A DNA stretch of 64,000 nt from Prostheceraeus crozeri (taxonomy: Eukaryota; Platyhelminthes; Polycladida; Euryleptidae). The notes under the pieces were generated by a model. That model saw only the letters and a list, made by a program, of their open reading frames with translations, was not told where the DNA came from and searched no databases. The first letter of the stretch is position 1, and every line of letters begins with the position of its first letter. The position numbers and the translations under genes were made by a program. Shown one piece after another: positions 55,723 to 64,000 of the stretch. The stretch spans positions 1 through 64,000 of the forward strand of contig CAJQUW010005768.1 of NCBI GenBank assembly GCA_907163375.1. Direction: 5' to 3'.

Positions 55723-58700
55723 AACAAATATGAGCAATTCCCCTTGAATTTGCATGTCTGCAATACTAATAGTATTGGGACGCTTCGAATTTCCTCTTTC
55801 TCAGGCTAGCAAGGCATTTTTGCTTCATAGAGATTGCTGAGTGCCTGTTCGTCTGGAATAAGAATAGAAAGATATCCTCAGACTTGTATAAAGTAATTAA
55901 AGCACAAAACTCTGTGCTTAAATTGTTTCAGCCGTAGGACATCTTTCTGATCTCTTTTTAAGAATTTAGCCTGAAAATATTGCAATGAAGTTTTATCCTA
56001 TTAAGGTATGATGATCGCGATTGCAGTAAAATTGCAGTTACTTTTACTGAAGTCAAGTGTTTTGTCTGAATATCTAATCAAATGTAGTCCACAGGAAAAA
56101 GTCCAGTGTATTACACATACATGTATGTTAATACGAATCTGTAACCGATATATTTTTCCAATCCCTGCTGGAGATCAACACGCATCACAAATTTTTGATA
56201 CACACAGTAGACACCGTTAAAACCTCAGACCCTACCAAGAGCACCAATATTTCATCATGCAACAAATGTATTCAATAATACCAGGCAAAAACATTATTTC
56301 GCCAAAAGATTCGAAAACGATTTTTTGAAGTTTCGATGAAACGATGCTTTTGACCCGTTTCACCTTAATGAACAGACCCTCCGAAAAATAGTAGTTCTAT
56401 CTATATCGACGAATGAAAAGCCATAATTGAATGTGATATCAGCAATGCTGTGTTACATTACTAACACTTGCTTATCCTTGTTTTATTCATATTGTTTAGA
56501 ATTGAATGTGGGGTATATTCATAAAGTGAATTCGGAATCAGTATTCAGCAAGATGACTTTAATGGTATTTTATGTAGAATTTTGACAATTCGTTGAAGTT
56601 TCTCGTTCATGTCAAATCGTGTTGGAAGAGTGCAATCGTGTTTTTGTTTCGAGTGAAAGACTTGGTTTTAAGAGTGAATGTCCAACAATTGAGGACCACT
56701 AGTCTTCAGTACGAATATTGGTCAAAGAAAATTATCCTTAAAGCTATCCTCAACAAATAAGTTGCTTGGTAGTGATTTCCTGGTCTCTTTGAGTTCATAG
56801 TCCAAGGTTATTTCATTGTATAGTTCTCAAGCACACCAAAATTTACGGATGTTTATTAATTGCACTATCATTTAAACGGAAGTTCGTGAACAATTAGAGA
56901 TTATCAGGAGCACATTATTTAAGTCATTTTATCTCCTATCAACGTAGGTGCTCTCATGTCATGAACTGGCAATGACTGACATCTCAATTTTCAATTTAAT
57001 CAGGGCAACAGTAGCTGCTTGTACTATTTTGAGCATCAAATGGATTTGACTAACAGGATTCGAAGGAATGATCTATCAGGTGAGAATCAGCGTGCAAGAT
57101 TTTGCATCAGTTCACTCTTATAGCAAGAATATAAGTTAGTTACGTTTCTGACTTACTATCCGATTAACAATTAAGAGTTTTAGTTTTTTATACAACAGTG
57201 GCGAGAAATGTACTGTAATAAACAAACAACATGTAGGTTTACCATATATTGTGTCAATGTCGCTGGTGATAGAAAGGCGCCAGTGAGATCTGCAAACTAT
57301 TATGTTGCATCCTCGGTCGGAAAATGAATCAGATCTGAAAAGATAATTATTCGAGCATAATAACCGCACTAATAACTGCGGTTCGTAAAGCAAGCACTCT
57401 TTGCGTTAGCATATTTTGATTTATGAACATACTTATGTACGAATATCAACTCAACTCTGACTATTGTGATTTGATGTGCCATCATCTAGCCAAAAAAGCA
57501 TTATACCCTCAACATCCACTACTTTTAGATACTCACTTTTCTATGGCACTTCTCGTGAATTCAAAACTCTGACCCAACCATTAAATCATCATTCATAAAG
57601 TTAGCTTAAGTTTACTTGTGTTTTGCTTTTTCTGTCACTTTCTTGCATATTCGCCTATTCTGAGTCTTGCTTGAAGTGCAATAAAGCCATTATTATTATT
57701 ATACACTTGGGCGCACTATGTTCATGAAAGTTGATTTTAGTTGCTGACTATGCATATCAGCTTTTGAATACTCATATGCCTTTATTCTGAACAAGAAAGC
57801 GCTGCGAGTGAGTCCTGAAATATGAAGATTATTCGAGCATAATTTTCCATCATACTTAAATAGTCGCTAAATTGAATTAAGACGGGCCTGGCCAGTTCCA
57901 GGTTTAGTAACTGAAGCTCATGGATCGGGTCCGGGTTGAAAAATGAAAACTACAACGAGGTCGAAAAATCCTGGCCTTGGCTAAGGGTCCCAGGCCGAAA
58001 ACTCCGGCCTAGTATCCCACCCTGTGAGAGTTTTCCCACCCAGGCAAGACGAAACAAATACTATTTATGGATCATAATCAGCGAAATAACTTTTTGCCAG
58101 CCTTTATTATCGTTATATGAAAATCGAGTCTTTGGAGGAATTCATTTGTTTTCAATTATCTTATCGGAATAACAAAAAAGAGACGTTTAAATCTAGATAA
58201 GTTGTCAAGGATATAGTGCATGCCGTACATGTAAAAGGGATTTTACTTTTTTCATCTAAAAAATTGAAATCTTGTCTCCCGATCAGTCAGTCACTTTTAT
58301 TGAAAATTTACAAAAATCCAAAAGTTCACTTACAGGGTCCCTTAAAGTCCACTAATCGGCAAATAATCGGCCGATTTCCGATTATCGCTCTAGTGTGTCA
58401 ATAATTGGTCGACTATTCGGTACACCTCTACTCAAAAGCGTAGGTTTTAAATCATCTTTGAAAACTATGTTTTGAGACAATGTTTTGAGCACGTTTTCAA
58501 AATGATATTTATAACCTGGCTTTAAAGCACTTGTACAGTATATCATCGTGCTATCCCCTATATTGCGTTAAAACTGTTATTTCTGTCTCTCTGACAAAAC
58601 AGCCTCAATTGACATTAGAGGCCCTGCATGAAGTAATTCACTACAAACTCTGATAATCGTTCCTAATGTGCATATTAAGCACTGAGAATTATCGCACAAC

Positions 58701-59151
58701 TTATTTATGGTGACCTTACTTTACTTATGGCACAACTTACAATGGTGACCATTGTCCTATTCTATTTCCACTATCAGCATCTGTAGTCGGTACAGTATAT
58801 TGGACGTCTGTTTTGAACGTGTACGAGTATGCGGCAGTGTTTGGAATCTATGGTATTAGTATATTAACAGTAAGAATGAGTAGTGTTACAAGTCTTAAGA
58901 TTTCCATTTTTACCAGATTTTGGGCCAAAGCTGATCAATTTTAATTCGTTTGCATGAGAAAGCTCCATTGAGTTCTTTTAAGAACTGATTAATCCAATGG
59001 TTACAGTAGCATTGCCTTTGTACACTTGCGGATTAGAGAACGCCATCAGTCCTCATTAGGACTACTTTAATTAATAATTTTAATTAATAAGCATTATATT
59101 CTATTATAAATGGCTGCTGGGATGATTTTCATTATCGTATGAGAATTACTT
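55723..59151. other. No recognisable gene; second (ATT)n tail at 57640-57703
   Basis: Short, motif-free frames only. At about 57680 gcaataaagccattattatt looks like another LINE/SINE tail. A patch with aatcctggccttggct and gggtcccaggccgaaaactcc (57965-58010) is GC-richer and unrecognised. Confidence 0.4.
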
Positions 59152-59975
59152 TTACTTTTTCGTTTTACGTCCATTATCCATTCTTCTTAGGGGAGGACGG
59201 TTTTTCCCAATGGATTTTCTCCATGATTCACGGTTGGTAGCATCATTCTTCTTCAAGCCAAGCTCCTTGCAATCCTCAAGCACCGTTTCGCGCCGTCTTC
59301 TGAGGCCACGGTAGGTCCATGCCATACACCTTCTTGATCCAGTTATCTTCTGGCTTCCGGAGAACATACCCGAATCATCTAATACGGTTCCTTTTCAAGA
59401 CAGCATTGATATCTTCTATTCGAAGAAGTTGGAGAAGCATGGAAGAAGCGAACTTGTCTATCAAAGATACGCCCATCATGCAACTTATCATTCTGAGTTC
59501 TGCTGTCACCATTCTCTGTTGATCTTCGACTTTCATGAGCCATGTTCACTGCCGTATATCATGCACTTTCTCACACACGCGTCATACTTTGGCCTTTCAT
59601 CCACAAAGGAGTCGCCGTCGAAGTTAGAAATGGTGACCACCACCGGATTCCATCATGTCACCAAAGATAACAAAATCTGCTCACAGTCTGATAAGTGTTA
59701 CGCTGCCACTGAGATTGAACCGAGTTGTTCTTCATTTGTGGTTCCAAAAGAGCGCAGCTGGCCCTGACGGAGTTTGCACACGAAGGACGACTCAACTGAG
59801 GCCAGGCTCCCTCTAACTCCGCTACATCTCTTGTGCATCCATACGTGGCAAACCACACACTGAACAGAATTGGAGCCGACACCTTCTGACAAGAACGTAC
59901 TGCAAGGGAACTTAGGCCGAGTTGATGGGCCGGTGGGATTTTGTGTACAATGCATGTACAATTAGTAACAATCAA
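59152..59975 (-). pseudogene. LINE C-terminal end, decayed
   Basis: On the minus strand: a PHD-like metal-binding segment SEGVGSNSVQCVVC then VWMHKRCSGVRGSL (about 59860-59800), SRFCYLW, KYDACVRKCMIYGSE (about 59570), RNRIRWFGYVLR-type sequence, and the final ELGLKKNDATNRESWRKSI (59290-59200). This order is that of a common group of animal non-LTR RT proteins, downstream of the RT. Frameshifts and stops are abundant; the RT itself is absent, so it is 5'-truncated. Confidence 0.75.
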
Positions 59976-61194
59976 ATCTATTCAAACATCAAAAGGACAC
60001 TAATGGATCTTGATCCTGGAAAAATGTTATTAAAGCTATTGTTTGTTAGTTTACATAAGTAAATCTGATATCAAAAAACTTTCTATGAAAAATAAAAAGA
60101 TAATATTTTTTAAGCAAAAAGCATGTTTTAGAATGCGGTTTGCGCCATAAACAATACACCACAAATATATCTACCATCCCTTGATAAAGCTGTTCTATGG
60201 AAGCCTCAATAAAATATTTAAATAAGAGAAGAGGTCTCAGTGATATCTAAAACCTATGTCTCATGTACTTGTCACTGTCTCCAACGTCGCTGCTCGAATA
60301 TCAATAGAAATATCGATAATGAAAATTTCACTATCGTTTTAACCCTAGTTAAAATGTTAGTCTGAAAATCATTAGCCTCTGACAACTCGTGGAGACATTT
60401 GGGTATAGTGAAACACTGGTCGTATTGGTTGAGTACATAGAGTAAGTATATATAGGTAGAGTGTCGACTCAAGAAAGTGTCGGTATACAGTGAAAATCTT
60501 TATATGAAAATATTTAGTTTTTTACGGAGATTACGTTCATGCGGTCCAAAAAATTATTTGATCAGTTTTCAAAATGCTAAATTTTTGAAAATTTATATAC
60601 TGGCGACATGAAGCCCCTTTGTAACTAGCATGAAACAAGTTGGTCATCGAAAAGAATAAATATTTGCTAATAAGCATCTTAATTAAGAGGAAATTTTAGC
60701 TGATAATCAATGAAATTTCATTAGTCCAGTCCCTGCAAGTCTTCTTGGAAAAGTTGAGATCTTATTGAGAGTCTTGGCTGATATGTCATGTATTTAATTT
60801 AGTTTTCAGCGGCCTGATTTTATGTTTCACAAGGCGTCATTTCTCGAATACGAATAGTAAAGTGTACCCATTTACATCTTTCAAAGTTAATTATGATAAT
60901 TTTCTTTGATTACGATGTTTGGCTCTTTAAGTGGTAGTCTGTGATATGATCACGCTATTGAAAAAATAATCTTATTATAATAAAGCTGAGCTTTAATTGG
61001 TAACCCATCGAATTTCTAATTTGACACACTATACCTTGTATTACCTCTCTCAATTGTCATGACATGGAGGATTTGTGGAATACTATTCCTCATGCCATTC
61101 CTTATTCTGCATTGCTTTCATTATCTGTCAAATTCGTTTACATTTCTCCATAAGTTTTAAAACTGCATATCTCACAGGTGGTACTGGATCTCGA
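59976..61194. other. No recognisable feature
   Basis: AT-rich DNA with no motif or repeat partner noticed. Confidence 0.4.
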
Positions 61195-61285
61195 CCTGGT
61201 CTTGACTCATGTTCATTTAATGAAATCGACACTGTATACACATTGGACATTTAATAAATGCTGAGTTACCACTCTACTTAATATA
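61195..61285 (+). repeat. Third, diverged copy of a palindrome-arm segment
   Basis: gactcatgttcatttaatga followed by aatcga and acacattgg corresponds to about 35876-35955 in the right arm of the palindrome (and its mirror), with substitutions. The arms therefore contain a dispersed repeat. Confidence 0.7.
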
Positions 61286-61614
61286 CTTACTCTATGGTTG
61301 AGTAGGTTCCCCTAGGGAGGGATTCCATCACCTTATTTTCTAAAATCATCACTTATTATGTATTAGAATAATTCTTGAATTACTCGTGTAGGTATGTTTC
61401 AGTTTCACTTTTATCGCAGATTACATTCCAATTTCATCTAAAATAAATCCATGTTTGGCTTACGAATCATAGATCAGTCATTTCGGATGTGTGAGACTCA
61501 AATAGCAAATGAAATAACTTTCGGATGCAAATATGATTCAATATACAATCGACATGATAAAGTAAAAAATTCTTCAGTGGTATAGTTCTCTTCGAAATTT
61601 CTTTATTGGCAAGC

Positions 61615-61639
61615 TTTCGGGTGATCCACCCTTCCTCAG
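61615..61639 (-). ncRNA. Hammerhead-like core of the minimal PLE
   Basis: On the minus strand: CTGAGGA (61639-61633), one A, helix II gggtg-gat-caccc, then GAAA (61618-61615). Core blocks match CUGANGA and GAAA with one extra base, the same irregularity as in the 6.0-kb motif. Helix III would be very short. Confidence 0.5.
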
Positions 61640-61865
61640 GCACGACAAGTTGAGAGTGAACAAGACAAGCTGGCAAACATGCACAATCACTGTTAAACAC
61701 AAATTACTTAAAAACGCCACTCTACTGACGCCAAGGTCACAATTAAGCCACGCTACTGTCCACTACACTCTATCAACAAACTTAAACGCATTAGGATACT
61801 ACTGGCTACAGAACAATAAAAGTAAATACATAAAACACGAAATGCTTAAGTACAGAACGAAGCAG

Positions 61866-62180
61866 TCACCGATAGAGAGACTTCCACACGCGGTCCACTG
61901 CAACTCCACAGTCTCGGTTGAACGTGTCGTTGCTGAGGATATGAAAACCTTCTTTTATCCTCCTCCGTCTCCAGTTCACTTCAATTCCTATTACCTCGAA
62001 TGTGTCGAATGCAGGACGATGATTCATCTTATGGCAGTGCTCACTGATTGCAGACCTTGTGTTCATCTCGCTCGCATCCTTCTCGTGTTCTTTCTTCCTC
62101 TCCCTTGCTCTTCGAGATGTCTCACCCACGTAGCACTTGTCACATTCTCCACACTTCTGCCTGTAATACAGCTTGCCAAT
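61866..62180 (-). pseudogene. PLE GIY-YIG endonuclease fragment
   Basis: An open frame starting without ATG at the inverted repeat reads KCGECDKCYVGETSRRARER, then SAISEHCHKMNHRP and WRRRRIKEGFHI, to a stop near 61866. CxxC..CYVGeTsR, then R..eH, S.I..H....H and R..kE are the GIY-YIG endonuclease features of PLE polyproteins (CCHH-type zinc binding with the YVG strand). No RT portion precedes it. It is open over about 100 codons, so it is relatively young. Confidence 0.8.
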
Positions 62181-62239
62181 AAAGAAATTTCGAAGAGAAC
62201 TATACCACTGAAGAATTTTTTACTTTATGCTAACTTCGT

Positions 62240-64000
62240 TCTCGAGAAGAAGGAACAATGTATGAATCGACATGATGTATTGTCCCTACCATCCTCACTG
62301 TTGTAGGAATGATAGAAGGCAGCTTTTGCGGAACAGCTTTTAAGATTTTTAGGTTCGATTACCTGTCTTTTCACCAAGTGCTGCAAGTCCCTCATATTTT
62401 GGGATAGTCGCTCATTATCACTACTTTTGTTACCTCAATCATTTTAGCAAATCAGATGCCAAAAAAATACTTCCTAAATATTTTGTTAGAGATTTATCCG
62501 CTATAAAACTAGTTATAGAATTGCAAGTGTTGAGTGAGATTGAACTATTTTCAATGTATTAACCTCTAAAAAAGTAAGTAGGTCATTGACAATTCCTTGA
62601 TTATAGGCTTACACAAAGCATGGGGAATATGTCTTGATCAGGGATCATCGGAAAATTCTATTTTGAAACTCAATAGTACAGACAACATATTCTAATTCGA
62701 TGTGTCCTTATCTGACATCTCAACACGCTAAGAAAGGGTTTTTTAGAGTCAATATGTTTCCTGAAGAATGTCATGTGACAGTGCTCGTAAAGTAATAATC
62801 TGATCAATATATCTCTTTGCAAATATTTTCGCCTGTAAGGGAATATAACCATTCATGAATGAAGCGTCTCAAAAGTAAGAGTAAAGAAGGGTTTTTCAAC
62901 TCTCTCGATCACACAATGACTGAAATAATTGTTTTGCAATCTCTTCGTTTTCCGTAGTACAACAGATGGTAGCGTTCAATAGGCAATGGTTTACTTTAAC
63001 CAAAGAAAATTGCCATAATTCTCTGATTGAAACGATTATCGAATAGTATTTTCAGGGAAAGTCTTCAAATTTTGAGTCGATAATGGAAAAGAGATTATTT
63101 AATGAAGTTTATGTTTTACTACTATTGGTGTTTGCGGCAATCTGTAGTAAGCACATAATGTACATGCAGTAAAAATGCGTGATTGTTGCCAAATAATTAC
63201 TGTTTTTGCACGTTACAGACACAAAAATTAATCAAAAAGTAATTACAATTCACTTTTGCTGAGCAATCAATTAATTATAATTGCATCAGGAAGCTGTCAA
63301 TTAATTGCAATTATTTATCATCAACATTAGAATGACTAAATCTTGATTTGAATTATTTGCTTTGATATTTCACATTCAAGGATTACTACATAAATAGGTT
63401 ACATAGACCAGATACTGCTAAGATATCTGTGCATATATCTTTGTGGCCCCTGAGTAGACTAAAATACTTTTCAAGTCGTATAATGGCTTTTGGTAATTTG
63501 GATAGTTACCTGAGTAGACCCATTGCATGAAAAACAAATATATTCTTAATTGGATGCGAAAATGGATAAATTGTTACTGCAGAATTCAGTTCATGCATCA
63601 GAATTATAGCGACAATCAGTTATTTAAGCAAGTGAATGAATAATCACACATGTCGTGGTAACAGGACTGTGTTTAGCTATGTTAGTCTAAGCTTAAATTT
63701 AGTTTAGCTTAAGCTATGTTTAGCAAGCGTGGTATCAAAATTAATCACTGATGTATGAAATGTTGAATGTTAATACTTTTGTTAATGATATGACGCCATG
63801 CTGGACAATGCAAACACTCATTGGTTCTTCACCGAGCACTTCAATGGAAATAGCGTTGCAATAAACCAAAATTTGGATTTTGAAAGAAGCAAGACATTTT
63901 TCTCCGTGCATGCTTTGATCAAGCGGTACAAAATATATGTAGTTATTCTGCCTCAGAAGTTTACCCAGTGCTGAATTTTGCAGGCTGTATTATGAGCACT
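62240..64000. other. No recognisable feature
   Basis: AT-rich DNA with short frames only. A short run of tttagct repeats lies near 63672-63725. Confidence 0.4.

Larger units (their letters stand above)
61557..62228 (-). mobile_element. Minimal PLE bounded by a perfect 59-bp inverted repeat
   Basis: 61557-61615 and 62170-62228 are exact reverse complements (inner end agcttgccaataaagaaatt). Between them on the minus strand is only the GIY-YIG endonuclease part of a PLE and its 3' end, with a hammerhead-like core at 61615-61639. The direct abutment of the inverted segment to the endonuclease coding sequence indicates a 5'-truncated copy joined to an inverted terminal piece, as often seen in Penelope families. 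Confidence 0.8.

Noticed and set aside
1-64000. CRISPR arrays, rRNA genes and bacterial operons
   Set aside because: No regularly spaced direct repeats, no rRNA signature and no operon-like gene runs were seen.

Overview
The window looks like an AT-rich, intron-era metazoan (probably marine invertebrate) genomic segment that consists almost entirely of transposable elements and their ruins. No host gene with a recognisable product was found, and there is no bacterial-style gene organisation, rRNA or CRISPR array. The invertebrate assignment is inferred from the mixture of Penelope-like elements (PLEs) with hammerhead-type motifs, Tc1-like and hAT transposons, tRNA-derived SINEs, several non-LTR retrotransposon (LINE) ends and one Ty3/Gypsy element.

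Layout. 0-4.3 kb: pyrimidine-rich tandem duplication, a second tandem duplication, and two weak coding relics. 4.3-6.1 kb: a PLE relic bounded by inverted terminal segments that each carry a hammerhead core, with a truncated LINE inserted inside. 7.1-8.0 kb: decayed transposase-like ORF. 8.38-9.09 kb: non-autonomous hAT with a perfect 8-bp target duplication. 9.15-13.24 kb: an element with ~460-bp terminal inverted repeats containing a nested Tc1-like transposon and a tRNA-Thr-like sequence. 14.3-15.7 kb: decayed PLE reverse transcriptase plus GIY-YIG region. 16.1-17.7 kb: DNA transposon relic with a SINE inside. 21.76-29.07 kb: the Gypsy element, the youngest and most informative object. 31.2-38.75 kb: a 7.5-kb palindrome with ~3.5-kb arms. 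39.7-41.3 kb: second Tc1-like copy. 43.8-48.0 kb: foldback, TIR element, LINE split by a TTAA-flanked MITE, PLE tail. 50-62 kb: transposase relic, LINE tails, a LINE 3' end, and a minimal PLE bounded by a perfect 59-bp inverted repeat.

The Gypsy element is the best candidate for an undescribed system. Its two LTRs differ by only one AG dinucleotide. The Gag reading frame starts inside the 5' LTR, so 128 codons are LTR-encoded and the frame runs straight through the primer-binding site. Gag and Pol are joined by a textbook -1 frameshift site (TTTAAAC in the right phase, 6-nt spacer, then an 8-bp stem enclosing a 6-bp hairpin). A strong splice donor lies in the LTR after codon 111, and a strong acceptor lies directly before an ATG at 27332; both are phase 0. 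Splicing would therefore attach the LTR-encoded acidic leader to a GC-rich third ORF in the env position, whose C-terminal part looks like an SGNH/GDSL hydrolase. Gag also contains a duplicated capsid-like module. This copy has lost the part of integrase carrying the first catalytic Asp and has a broken third ORF, so it probably moved with help from a complete relative.
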